A program made the translations under genes and the position numbers. The notes under the pieces were generated by a model, which was not told where the DNA came from, did not search any database, and saw nothing but the letters and a program-made list of their open reading frames with translations. From positions 42,796-106,795 of the forward strand of contig CAISET010000001.1 in assembly GCA_903884505.1 (NCBI GenBank): a DNA stretch of 64,000 nucleotides, given 5' to 3'. The DNA is from an uncultured Microcaldota archaeon. GTDB lineage: Archaea; Micrarchaeota; Micrarchaeia; Burarchaeales; Fermentimicrarchaeaceae. Below are positions 16,813 to 25,079 of the stretch, in pieces (the first letter of the stretch is position 1; each line of letters begins with the position of its first letter).

Positions 16813-17877
16813 TCAGACGAACTTGTAGACATCGTCGGGGCTTGCGAGCTTCGAAGTGCCCATCTCCCTCTCGATGCTCTTGAGCATTATGATGCGCTTG
16901 TAGGTGCTAGGATGCGTGGAGAAGAGCTCGTTTATCGAGTTCCAGGTGGAGCCTGCCTGCTTCTGCATCGCAAGCTCCAGTTCGCGCTCATCGAGCACGC
17001 CGTTCTTGTCCAGGTCATACTCATCCTTGTGGTCCATGACGTCGGAGATGTCGTGCTTCGCCGTTGACGGGTCGCCAATGCAGAATGCGCGGAGCCCGCT
17101 CGGCTCGTCATGCGAGATGGAAAGGCCGTAGGTGATTTTTGAGAGCGCGGAGGCGAGGGCTGAGGGGTTCTGGGTGGAGTAGGCGGAGTAGGCGTCGGCG
17201 TAGTATTCCCTGCTGCGCGAGAGCCACATCACCAGGAGCTGGGAGATGAAATAGACCACCCAGGCAGTTATTGCGGTGAGTATGATTGCGATGGCCAGGC
17301 CGCCCCCGCCCCTCCTGTCGCGGCTGCCGCCCCCGAAATAGGTGATGGTCATGAATGAGCGGCCGACCATGAATGCGATTATCGGGACTGCGGAGACTAT
17401 CGTCATCACCACGCAGTCGTTGTGGCGCATGTGGCCGATTTCGTGTGCGAGCACTGCGGTGACCTCGGACTTGTCGAGATTTCTTAGAAGCCCTTCATGG
17501 ACTGCGAGAGTGGATGAGCTCCTCGTCCTGCCGAAGACGAATGCGTTCGGCGAGGGGTCGGGGACGATTGCGAGCTTCGGGACGGGGACTTGTGCTTTGG
17601 CTGCGAGCTGCTTCACGGTTGATTCGAGCCAGGGGTTTTCGCCGGGCTTCGGGTACTGCAGGTGGCCTGCCCATGCGACAATCCACGGGGAGGTGTACCA
17701 CTGGATAAAGATGAAGATGAACGACATGAAGATGGCGAATGGTATGCCCGCCCAGAGCGGGAGGTCGGCCATCACTTCGAACAGGGTGGTCGCGACCGCA
17801 ATCAGGACGAACAAGGTGCCGAAAATGAGCACCATTGTTATGAGCATCAGCAGCTTTAGCCTGTTCAGGGAAGCCAT
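16813..17877 (-). CDS. htpX: HtpX-like membrane zinc metalloprotease (M48)
   Basis: 354 residues. Two N-terminal membrane helices (8-36, 40-66), the HEIGH zinc motif with His145, Glu146 and His149, two further helices (156-182, 193-218) and the third ligand Glu224 in SREYYADAYS all follow the M48B plan. It should degrade misfolded membrane proteins. Between 270 and 330 there is an insertion with DKNGVLDERELELA, which resembles an EF-hand-like calcium loop and is unusual for HtpX. Divergent from the zinc-ribbon gene at 17913. Confidence 0.88.
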   Translation of the reverse strand: MASLNRLKLLMLITMVLIFGTLFVLIAVATTLFEVMADLPLWAGIPFAIFMSFIFIFIQWYTSPWIVAWAGHLQYPKPGENPWLESTVKQLAAKAQVPVPKLAIVPDPSPNAFVFGRTRSSSTLAVHEGLLRNLDKSEVTAVLAHEIGHMRHNDCVVMTIVSAVPIIAFMVGRSFMTITYFGGGSRDRRGGGGLAIAIILTAITAWVVYFISQLLVMWLSRSREYYADAYSAYSTQNPSALASALSKITYGLSISHDEPSGLRAFCIGDPSTAKHDISDVMDHKDEYDLDKNGVLDERELELAMQKQAGSTWNSINELFSTHPSTYKRIIMLKSIEREMGTSKLASPDDVYKFV

Positions 17878-17880
17878 AGA

Positions 17881-17910
17881 TTATTAATAGAAGGGCGCCT
17901 CTTAAAAATC
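17881..17910. promoter_or_regulatory. divergent promoter pair
   Basis: TTATTAATAG (17881-17890) lies 23-32 bases before the plus-strand start at 17913. CTTAAAAATC (17901-17910, read as GATTTTTAAG on the minus strand) lies 24-33 bases before the htpX start. The 35-base intergenic space thus serves both directions. Confidence 0.55.
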
Positions 17911-17912
17911 GT

Positions 17913-18740
17913 ATGGCGGATGTGGTCGAATCCTTCAACTGCGCCAAATGCGGCGCGCCCCTGAAGATAAAAAGCGGGGAGGCGGTTGTTGTCTGCGACT
18001 ACTGCGGCTCCGCGAACAACCTGCGGGAAGACAAGTTCTATATTGTGAGGCACTCGTGGCTGCCGAATAAGCTGAGCAAGGACGAAATCATCAAGCGCGC
18101 ACGCGAATGGATGAGCGGCGGGATGATTATGCCCCCGGGGATGGAGAAGAGCGAGATTACGAAAGCGGAATTGGTTTACCTGCCCCTGTGGGTTTTCAAG
18201 ACGAAGAACAAGACCGATTATTCCGGGCTTTTCCTGCGCGAAGGGGAGAAGAAGGTTTCTGGAACCGAGCAGATGGATTTCTACTGGAAGATTCTGGGGA
18301 GGAGGCAGGGCGATTTCCCGGTCCAGGAATACAAGGTGCCGCTCTCCGCGAAGGTCCCTTTCTCGATTGAGGAGGCGATGGAAGGCACGATGCTCAATGG
18401 GGAGATGAATGAGGATGAGGCCAAGGAGCAGGCGAAGCAGGAGATTACGGAGCACATGCGGAGTCTGCTCGCGGAGAAAGTGGACAAATTCGAGACGTGC
18501 GAGACCAAGACGGAGTTCGGGGAAGGGGAGTTCCTGCACGTGCCCATCTGGTTCCTTGAGTTTGTTTACGGGGGAAAGCCCTACAAGCTGGTAATTGAGG
18601 GGACGAACGGCGAGGTCGTGAAGGGGGAGATTCCGGCAAGCGATTTCCTTGGAAGGGAGATGAAGATAATAATGGCGATTGCGGCTGCGCTAATATTACT
18701 GGTGGTTTGCGGGTTCGTCGCAATGACGTTCCTGAGGTGA
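17913..18740 (+). CDS. zinc-ribbon membrane-anchored protein, unknown function
   Basis: 275 residues. An N-terminal zinc ribbon uses Cys10, Cys13, Cys28 and Cys31 (FNCAKCGAPL ... VVCDYCGS). A mixed central domain follows with YLPLWVFKTK and HVPIWFLEFVYGG, two similar strand motifs suggesting an internal duplication. A single C-terminal helix at about 243-270 anchors it, probably with the domain in the cytoplasm. Proteins with this plan are common in archaea but uncharacterised. Confidence 0.7.
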   Translation: MADVVESFNCAKCGAPLKIKSGEAVVVCDYCGSANNLREDKFYIVRHSWLPNKLSKDEIIKRAREWMSGGMIMPPGMEKSEITKAELVYLPLWVFKTKNKTDYSGLFLREGEKKVSGTEQMDFYWKILGRRQGDFPVQEYKVPLSAKVPFSIEEAMEGTMLNGEMNEDEAKEQAKQEITEHMRSLLAEKVDKFETCETKTEFGEGEFLHVPIWFLEFVYGGKPYKLVIEGTNGEVVKGEIPASDFLGREMKIIMAIAAALILLVVCGFVAMTFLR

Positions 18741-18744
18741 TTTG

Positions 18745-20034
18745 ATGAAGTGGGCGGAAATTGCGATTGTGCTTGCGGTTGCTTCGGTGCTGGCGTCAGC
18801 AGGGCAGTGCCAGGACAGGTGCAACGACCAGTATAACATCGGGCTCAATACGGCAGAGCAGTACCTGCAGGGGAAGTTTTACGAAACATCAGAACGGGTG
18901 GATTCCGTGACCAGCAATTTTTACTGCCCGCCCTGGACCCCGATGTTCGATTCCATCGATGAGGGACGGCTCAGGTCTGCGAACCAGGCATGCTATTCCG
19001 AAGAGAGAAGCTGCCGTGATGCCTGCACGACCGCGGAATGCGGGGATAACTGCGGCGATGTAGTGGTGCAGCAGTGCTGCCACAACGCAACGCTAACCCT
19101 TCTTTTGGAGGCAAAGGCGAACTGCCTTTCGCAGTGCGGAAGCGAAACGCCCACCCCCACCCCGACTGCGACTCAAACTCCAACGCCCACGCCTACACCG
19201 ACTCCCACTCCGACACCGACACCTGACCAGTGCAACTTCACCAAAGCGGTGTCGAATGATGGAACGGTCACGACGAGGGCCGTGGGCTCCGAGACCGAGT
19301 ATAACGTGGGCGCAAACTCGAGCTCGGCCATAACCTTCAGCCAGGGGCAGGTCCAGTTCCTCACCATCAACCTCTACGAGAACACGCAGTTCAGGCTGGC
19401 GCCGTGCGCCGCTACGCAGCTTGCCGGAGGGGAGCCCGGGCTTCTGCTTGACGGCGGATGCGGCAGGGAGCTGCATCTTTCATCGGAGCATTCGTCGATA
19501 AGGGGAACAATCAACGGCGGAGGGGACTTCATCCAAGGGCCCGAGCCTAACGATATTCTGTTCGATGCGCCACCGCCGCCGAAAACATACCATGGGGAAG
19601 TGCGCGTAACTGACAGCGGTGCGGCAAATGCGCCCGCGTTCGTGCTTGGCGTGAGCCTACCTGAAGGCAACATGATAGTGAGTTCTGTAGGAGGCTACAC
19701 TGAATATACCGTGGAACCGTACAGCACAGTGTATGCCGCGCCGGCTTCTGAAGTAAACGGGGCATCGCTCATGGGGGAAACGGGGATTGAAGTGCGCACC
19801 TATGCCGGCAGCGTGACTGTGACGGATGAGGCAAGCGGAGGGCAGATGACATTCGGAGGAGGGGTATGGAGGGTGATAACCATTTCGGACCTCGCCCGGC
19901 TGGCGGTTACACCAACGCCTGCACCGGGCCATACGCCAGTCCCGACGCCTGCGCCGACTCCTGCACCATTGCCATGCGGATTGGGATTCGCGGTGCTTGC
20001 CGGGTTGATGTTAGCTGGAAGGTGGTTTGAGTGA
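18745..20034 (+). CDS. secreted FecR-like surface protein with Pro/Thr linkers
   Basis: 429 residues. A signal peptide (1-20, KWAEIAIVLAVASVLASAGQ) and a Cys-rich region with about a dozen Cys (20-130) come first. A (PT)n linker of TPTPTPTP type (about 135-155) follows, then beta-rich repeats such as VRVTDSGAAN and VEVRTYAGSVTVTDE-like segments, as in FecR-type domains. A second Pro/Thr linker leads to a C-terminal hydrophobic helix (PLPCGLGFAVLAGLMLAG), a likely membrane or processing anchor. The ATG at 18745 follows GAGGTGAT. Function is unknown, probably a cell-surface component. Confidence 0.7.
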   Translation: MKWAEIAIVLAVASVLASAGQCQDRCNDQYNIGLNTAEQYLQGKFYETSERVDSVTSNFYCPPWTPMFDSIDEGRLRSANQACYSEERSCRDACTTAECGDNCGDVVVQQCCHNATLTLLLEAKANCLSQCGSETPTPTPTATQTPTPTPTPTPTPTPTPDQCNFTKAVSNDGTVTTRAVGSETEYNVGANSSSAITFSQGQVQFLTINLYENTQFRLAPCAATQLAGGEPGLLLDGGCGRELHLSSEHSSIRGTINGGGDFIQGPEPNDILFDAPPPPKTYHGEVRVTDSGAANAPAFVLGVSLPEGNMIVSSVGGYTEYTVEPYSTVYAAPASEVNGASLMGETGIEVRTYAGSVTVTDEASGGQMTFGGGVWRVITISDLARLAVTPTPAPGHTPVPTPAPTPAPLPCGLGFAVLAGLMLAGRWFE

Positions 20035-20192
20035 AGTACAAACTGCTGGCTCTGTGCGTGGTTGCGACTGCGCTCGCATGCTATGCGGATATGCCGCGTC
20101 CGTCTCCGTATCCCTGCTGCGGATCCATGGGGATTGTGCTGCTGATGGTCGGAATTTCCGCCGCCGGTGCGCTCTATGCCTGGCGAAATTGA
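20031..20192 (+). CDS. small lipoprotein-like membrane protein
   Basis: A 53-residue product starting at GTG that overlaps the upstream stop (GTGA). An N-terminal hydrophobic stretch with LACYADM resembles a lipobox (LALCVVATALAC). A Pro-rich segment (PRPSPYPCCGSM) and a second hydrophobic helix (IVLLMVGISAAGALYAW) follow. The four-base overlap and hydrophobic pattern favour a real gene, although it is short. Confidence 0.55.
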   Translation: MKYKLLALCVVATALACYADMPRPSPYPCCGSMGIVLLMVGISAAGALYAWRN

Positions 20193-20958
20193 ATTCTACA
20201 AGAAGTACGCGAACCTCTATGACCTGCAGTGGTCGGAGAAGGACAGGTTCGATGACCTTGGGTTCTGGGTGAAATTGGCGAAGCGGTTCGGCGGGCCTGT
20301 GCTGGAATTGGCTTGCGGGACCGGAAGGGTCACGCTTCCGCTTGCAAGGGCTGGAGCCAGGATTACCGGGCTGGACTCGAGCGGAGAGATGCTTGCGATT
20401 TTCAGGAAGAAATTGCCGAAAGAGAAAAGCGAGGTGAGGGAAAGGGTGGTGCTGAAGAGAGGGGATATGCGGGATTTTGATTTAGGAGAAAGATTTGGCT
20501 TTGCGTTCGTGCCCTTCAACTCATTTTTGCACCTGGAGACCGTGGAGGATGAGGAGAGATGCATCCGCGCAGTGCACCGGAACTTGAAGCCGAACGGCGT
20601 TTTCGTGATTGACGTGTTCAAGCCTGACTTCAGGAAATGGCCGGAAAAAACGCTGCACATGGACCTTTCGCGGGAATATCCTGAGGCGGGGATTAAGATT
20701 ACGCGGCTTAGCTCAAGGGAGTACGAGCACCCGAAGCAGCAGATTCATGCCCACTATTATATGGATGTTATTTCTATGGAAGGAAAGGCGAAAAGGCATG
20801 AGACCGGATTCACTCTTAGGTATATCTGGGATGTGAATGAGATGAAGGCGATGCTTGAGAGATGCGGCTTTTCCTTGGAGAAGGTCTATGGCGACTACAA
20901 GTTCGGGCCATTCACGCCTTTGAGCGAGAAGATGATTTTTGTCGCAAGAAAGAAGTAA
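20176..20958 (+). CDS. SAM-dependent class I methyltransferase
   Basis: 260 residues. Motif I is VLELACGTGRVTLPLA (about 41-56), motif II ends with GLDSSGEML, and the post-II region is GDMRDF then FGFAFVPFNSFLHLE. This is a Methyltransf_25-like Rossmann fold. The substrate is not identifiable. The ATG at 20176 (MPGEIEFYKK) is chosen; it overlaps the upstream small gene by 17 bases. Confidence 0.8.
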   Translation: MPGEIEFYKKYANLYDLQWSEKDRFDDLGFWVKLAKRFGGPVLELACGTGRVTLPLARAGARITGLDSSGEMLAIFRKKLPKEKSEVRERVVLKRGDMRDFDLGERFGFAFVPFNSFLHLETVEDEERCIRAVHRNLKPNGVFVIDVFKPDFRKWPEKTLHMDLSREYPEAGIKITRLSSREYEHPKQQIHAHYYMDVISMEGKAKRHETGFTLRYIWDVNEMKAMLERCGFSLEKVYGDYKFGPFTPLSEKMIFVARKK

Positions 20959-20990
20959 TTTATTCCTTTGCGTTGAAAGTAGTTTAACGG

Positions 20991-21680
20991 GTGATTCCTT
21001 TGAAGCTGGAATGGTCGAGACGGAAGGCTGCGTTTTTGGTCGTGTTCGTTGCGCTCTCACTCGTGGCGTACAGGGTTAATTTCTCCTCGGTTCTTGGGAC
21101 GAATAACCAGGCGTTCACGCTCTTCCAGTTTTTTGCGCCAATCGGAGGCGGGCTTTTCAACCCGTTCTTCGGGGCGTTCTCTGCATTGCTGGCGCAGGGG
21201 CTCAACTTTGCGGTCTTCGGGGGAAGCACCGACCTCTTCAGCCTGCTGAGGTTCCTCCCGCCAGTCTTCGCTGCAGCCTATTTCGGCAGCAGGAGCAAGT
21301 GGAATGTCGCGGTGCCGCTCGCGTGCATGGCACTCTTCTGGATGCACCCGGTCGGTGCCCAGGCGCCGTTCTATGCGCTGTTCTGGCTGATTCCGGTTGC
21401 GGCGAAGTTCGCTGGGGATAACCTGCTGCTCAGGTCGCTGGGCACGACATTCACCGCACATGCGGTCGGGAGCGTCGCCTTCCTTTACACGATTCCGAGC
21501 ACCCCGCTGCTGTGGATTGGCCTCATACCGGTCGTGATGCAGGAGAGGCTCGTATTCACGCTCGGAATTGCGGCGTCCTATGTTGTGATGAGCACGCTCC
21601 TTGATGCGCTTTCGGCGAAGGTTGACCTGCGGGCGCTGAGGATTGAAAGGAAATACTCGCTCGCCAGGGTAATTGAATAA
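20991..21680 (+). CDS. polytopic membrane protein, unknown
   Basis: 229 residues with about six membrane segments (near 12-27, 40-70, 75-95, 103-120, 125-140 and 170-205). The Gly/Phe-rich pattern PIGGGLFNPFFGAFSALLAQG and the compact size recall S-components of ECF transporters or other small archaeal permeases, but no motif settles this. It starts at GTG or the nearby TTG. It lies 27 bases before scpA and may share its transcript. Confidence 0.6.
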   Translation: MIPLKLEWSRRKAAFLVVFVALSLVAYRVNFSSVLGTNNQAFTLFQFFAPIGGGLFNPFFGAFSALLAQGLNFAVFGGSTDLFSLLRFLPPVFAAAYFGSRSKWNVAVPLACMALFWMHPVGAQAPFYALFWLIPVAAKFAGDNLLLRSLGTTFTAHAVGSVAFLYTIPSTPLLWIGLIPVVMQERLVFTLGIAASYVVMSTLLDALSAKVDLRALRIERKYSLARVIE

Positions 21681-21706
21681 AAACATCCTCCCCCAAAGTT
21701 GTCCCG

Positions 21707-22486
21707 ATGGCTGATGGCGAGACTGAGGACTCGGAATTCGATGAGCCCGAGCTGGCAGTGGAGCATAAGCACCAGCCGCAGAAAAATGTCGACCTGGAGC
21801 ACCTGGTGAAGCAGCCGACCTGGAAGGAGATGCTGCTCGACCTGGTGGTGAAGGAGCAGCTCGACCCCTGGAACATAGACATCGGGCTTATTGCGGAAAA
21901 ATATGTGAAGCACATAAGGGAGATGCAGACGCTTGACCTGCATATTCCCGCGAACCTCATCCTTGCAGCCTCGATTCTACTCAGGTTCAAGAGCGATGCG
22001 GTTAGGCTGGAAGAGGAGGAGCAGGTTGTGGAGTCCGAGACGTTCATTGCTGACGGGAGGGCGCCCGTGGAGATTCCGATGCTCTCCCTGCGGACGAGGA
22101 TTCCGCCGAAGAGGAAGGTGACGCTCGATGAGCTTGTGCAGGCGCTCGAGGAAGTCTTCGAGCAGCAGAGGAAGAGGGAGGATGCCGCGCTGCGGCCCGA
22201 GATTACGCCTGCCATGGTGATTGAGCTCCCTGAATTCAACCTTGAGGAGAGGATGGGGGAGATGCTGGAGAGGGTCAGGAAAAGCGTTGATGCGAAAGGG
22301 CTCGTGACTTTCTCGCAGCTTCTCAGGGAAAAGAAGAGGCGGGAGATGATTTACACGCTGCTTCCCCTGCTCTTTTTGGCGCAGGTTGGAAAGGTGAATA
22401 TGTTCCAGGAGAAGTTCTTCGGGGAGATTTTCGTGCAGCTGTTGCCAGAGGAGGAGAAGCCGAAGCCGAAAAAGGGGAAGGCCTAA
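21707..22486 (+). CDS. scpA: segregation and condensation protein A (kleisin)
   Basis: 259 residues. ScpA bridges the SMC head domains and recruits ScpB. Diagnostic stretches are WKEMLLDLVVKEQLDPWNID near the N-terminus, the LRFKSDAVRLEEEE region, and the C-terminal winged-helix part VTFSQLLREKKRREMIYTLL with LFLAQVGKVNMFQEKFFGEI. The kleisin is intact at both SMC-contacting ends. The smc gene is not in the window. Followed by the seven-gene HEAT-like array and then scpB. Confidence 0.92.
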   Translation: MADGETEDSEFDEPELAVEHKHQPQKNVDLEHLVKQPTWKEMLLDLVVKEQLDPWNIDIGLIAEKYVKHIREMQTLDLHIPANLILAASILLRFKSDAVRLEEEEQVVESETFIADGRAPVEIPMLSLRTRIPPKRKVTLDELVQALEEVFEQQRKREDAALRPEITPAMVIELPEFNLEERMGEMLERVRKSVDAKGLVTFSQLLREKKRREMIYTLLPLLFLAQVGKVNMFQEKFFGEIFVQLLPEEEKPKPKKGKA

Positions 22487-22529
22487 AACCAGTAGAATGT
22501 CGGCAAAAAAAGCCCGAAAAGCCCCAATT

Positions 22530-22539
22530 CTTATTAACT
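22530..22539 (+). promoter_or_regulatory. TATA box for the HEAT-like array
   Basis: CTTATTAACT, 37-46 bases upstream of the first array gene and 44 bases after the scpA stop. The array can therefore be transcribed independently of scpA. Confidence 0.5.
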
Positions 22540-22575
22540 TGAATATCGCGGTATTGCGGGTCGGGGGTCGGTCGC

Positions 22576-23220
22576 ATGGCTAAGACGATTGTTACATTGG
22601 AATCTAGGAAGGCGGAGTTCCAGAAGAAGCTTGACCCCCTTTATCCGGGGATTGGGGATGTTGATGCGGAGAAGATGGCGAAGGCAAGAAAATTCCTGAA
22701 GAAAACGATTGCTGAACTGGATTGCAAGGGAGACAAGAAAGCAGTTGCGGAGAAAAAGCTGCTGATGGAATGCCTGGGAGAGGTTGTGATGCGCGCTGCG
22801 AAGGACGTAACTGCGGACAGGCGTGAGCAAGGGGCTGCCGCCTCGTTTTATTTTGGCGGCGCGAAAGCAGACGGTCCGAGGGAGGAGCGGAAACTCGCAG
22901 TGAGCTGCCTTGGAAGCCTGATGAAAGCCGAGGTGAAGAAGCCCCATGCCGAGGTGAATCCTGAGAGCATCGGCCGCGCGGCGGATATGCTGCGGCTTTT
23001 TGGGGATGCGCATGCGGTTGCGGCGTTGCGGGAGGCAGGCAAGGGACTGGAGATTGCTGCCGCCAAGCTTGCGGAATTCAGCCATATGCTGGAAACCCCG
23101 CACTCGCCCAATGAGCTAAGGTTCGCGGCGAAGCATGTGGAGGAGATTGCGCGCGGTTTGGAAGCCGCGGAAAACGCAAAACCGTCTGCTGATGAGCTGA
23201 AGAATAATGCGCTGAAATGA
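22576..23220 (+). CDS. HEAT-like array protein 1, unknown function
   Basis: 214 residues, all-helical by composition. It carries the two hallmarks of this array: an N-terminal LDPLYPGIGD followed by KARKFL, and a C-terminal helix-turn-helix unit RAADMLRLFGDAHAVAALREAG, which looks like a HEAT repeat (pattern LGD..AV.PL..A). No signal peptide or membrane segment; probably cytoplasmic. First gene after scpA, same strand. Confidence 0.7.
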   Translation: MAKTIVTLESRKAEFQKKLDPLYPGIGDVDAEKMAKARKFLKKTIAELDCKGDKKAVAEKKLLMECLGEVVMRAAKDVTADRREQGAAASFYFGGAKADGPREERKLAVSCLGSLMKAEVKKPHAEVNPESIGRAADMLRLFGDAHAVAALREAGKGLEIAAAKLAEFSHMLETPHSPNELRFAAKHVEEIARGLEAAENAKPSADELKNNALK

Positions 23221-23271
23221 TTTTTGGAGTGGAATGCTTAACGAAGCCGGGATGATTTGGAGGTTGTTTGG

Positions 23272-25059
23272 ATGGGAAATGCGCATAAGCCGCTCGTGAT
23301 GCCTGAGGAGAAGATTGCGAAGAAGATAGACTCGCTTTATCCGCAGCGGGATGCTGCGGGGATTGCCGAGGCACGGCGCTTCATCTCGGACTTCAGCGGG
23401 ACTGATGGCGAGAAGAGATGCCTGCACAGCTGCCTCTGCAAAAAGGTCGGGCTTGCAGTGAAAGACGCGGTCGCGAAGGATGGCGCGATGCAGGAGGCGT
23501 GGGATTATTTCGCCGACGTGGTGAGGAACGGCACTAAGGAGGAGAAGGAGATTGTGGCCAACGGCCTCATGGGTTTCCTGAATTTCCGCAGGCAGGGAAA
23601 CATCCTGTTCAGGGACAGCGGCATGGACCTAATGGCCACGGATGGGATTGCCACTCCGAAGATGGAGGCGCGGTTTGAAGTCGATGCCGCGCAAATTGAG
23701 CGGGCCGCAGTCGCACTGGCTGGAATGAATGAGCTGCGGGCGGTAGAACCGCTGCGCAAGGCGAGCGAGGAGCTGGCCAAGAGCCACGGGCCGCTGTCCG
23801 CCTTACTGGGCGAGTTCGCGCATGCGATTGAGACGAGGTGGAACCAGAAGAAAGCAGCGGAAACCCCGGGGAACCTGTTTGAAGGGCAGAAACCGCTTTC
23901 GGATGGGGAATGCATCGGGAAAATGTTCAATCCGGGGAGTGGAAGCGACGGAAGGAGATACAGCCCGGCACCGCACGTAATAGTTTCCACAGAACGGGAG
24001 GCACACATCCATGTAAGGGGAGATGCGCTGGAAAACGCGGAACCCTCCAAGTTTTCGCTGGACAATGGAAGCCGTGAGGATGGAGTGAAGGCGATTGCGT
24101 TGGGGTGGGGGTTGGCCGGCAGCAATTTCGCCGAAATGGGGGGAATTCCTGCCGAAGCGAAGGATAAGGCGGTGGACATGATCGGCATGCTCATCACCAC
24201 GAACGGTTGGAAAGGCAAGAAACTTGCGAAAAACATTGACGATGTGCTGAATTCGTTGAGCCTTTTACAGATAGACGCGAGCAGGAAAACGCTGGAAAAA
24301 GCCGATGAGCTTGCCGGGAAGGGGATAACCCGTGCGGAGAAGCGGGACGGCATGGACCCTTCTATGACGAAAATGCTGAAAGAAGCGAGGGAGATGTTAA
24401 AGGAGATTGCGGGGAGGATGGAAAAGCTCCGAACGAAGAAGGGGCGGGAGCCGGCGTCGAAGATGGAGGATGACGGCTCCATGAAGGTTGAGAGGGGGAG
24501 CGAGTTCGAGTATCATCCAGTGGAAGACCATAAGGACAAAGCGAAAGATTTGGCGCGGTTGTGTGCGCTGGGCGCCCTTCTGTCGCAGGTGAAAGCGAAA
24601 AAGGGCGGCATTTTGACCGAGATGCAGGGAGGAAAACCCAACGAAGAAGAGTCGCGCATATTTGACCTGGTCAACAATCTCATCACCAGTTATGGAATGA
24701 AAGATGGAATGGGAAAGGAGGAGAAGAAATTTTTGAAGGCAGTTGAGCAGGAGCTGGATTCGCTGACCATTTTTGAAATAGTTGAGGTCAGGAAGCTGCT
24801 GAAGGGGAGCGACGAGCGTGCCAAAAAGGCGGCGTCGTCTCGGCATCCTTCTGAGGAGGCGGAGGAAGCGAGGGAGATAGTCCGGGGAGCTGCGGCGGTA
24901 ATGAAGGAGCTCCAGATGGGGAAGGAAAATGAGCGGAAGGGGACTAAAGCAAAGCCGCACAAAAAGAAAAGCAGGAAGAAGAAAAACAAAGGGCTCGCGT
25001 ATCTATATGATGCAGACCAGCGGGATTCCACGGCTACTGCACACGCGAGGTCGAGCTAA
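23272..25059 (+). CDS. HEAT-like array protein 2, unknown function
   Basis: 595 residues. N-terminal unit IDSLYPQRDAAGIAEARRF, then RAAVALAGMNELRAVEPLRK (HEAT-like). A middle module starts PAPHVIVST, contains TTNGWKGKKLAKNIDDVL and ends MLKEAREMLKEIAGRMEKL. A second, diverged copy of the helical hairpin (FLKAVEQELDSLTIFEIVEV) and a Lys-rich tail (KPHKKKSRKKKNKG) follow. GGAGGTT precedes the ATG at 23272, which is preferred over the upstream TTG. The middle module is shared with array protein 3. Confidence 0.72.
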   Translation: MGNAHKPLVMPEEKIAKKIDSLYPQRDAAGIAEARRFISDFSGTDGEKRCLHSCLCKKVGLAVKDAVAKDGAMQEAWDYFADVVRNGTKEEKEIVANGLMGFLNFRRQGNILFRDSGMDLMATDGIATPKMEARFEVDAAQIERAAVALAGMNELRAVEPLRKASEELAKSHGPLSALLGEFAHAIETRWNQKKAAETPGNLFEGQKPLSDGECIGKMFNPGSGSDGRRYSPAPHVIVSTEREAHIHVRGDALENAEPSKFSLDNGSREDGVKAIALGWGLAGSNFAEMGGIPAEAKDKAVDMIGMLITTNGWKGKKLAKNIDDVLNSLSLLQIDASRKTLEKADELAGKGITRAEKRDGMDPSMTKMLKEAREMLKEIAGRMEKLRTKKGREPASKMEDDGSMKVERGSEFEYHPVEDHKDKAKDLARLCALGALLSQVKAKKGGILTEMQGGKPNEEESRIFDLVNNLITSYGMKDGMGKEEKKFLKAVEQELDSLTIFEIVEVRKLLKGSDERAKKAASSRHPSEEAEEAREIVRGAAAVMKELQMGKENERKGTKAKPHKKKSRKKKNKGLAYLYDADQRDSTATAHARSS

Positions 25060-25079
25060 TCTGTTATGGGGTGTTTGCG

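Noticed and set aside
20027..20272. 81-residue frame starting in the surface-protein end
   Set aside because: It has no start signal and is Arg/Ser-rich noise; the overlapping GTG-started 53-residue hydrophobic frame is the better gene.
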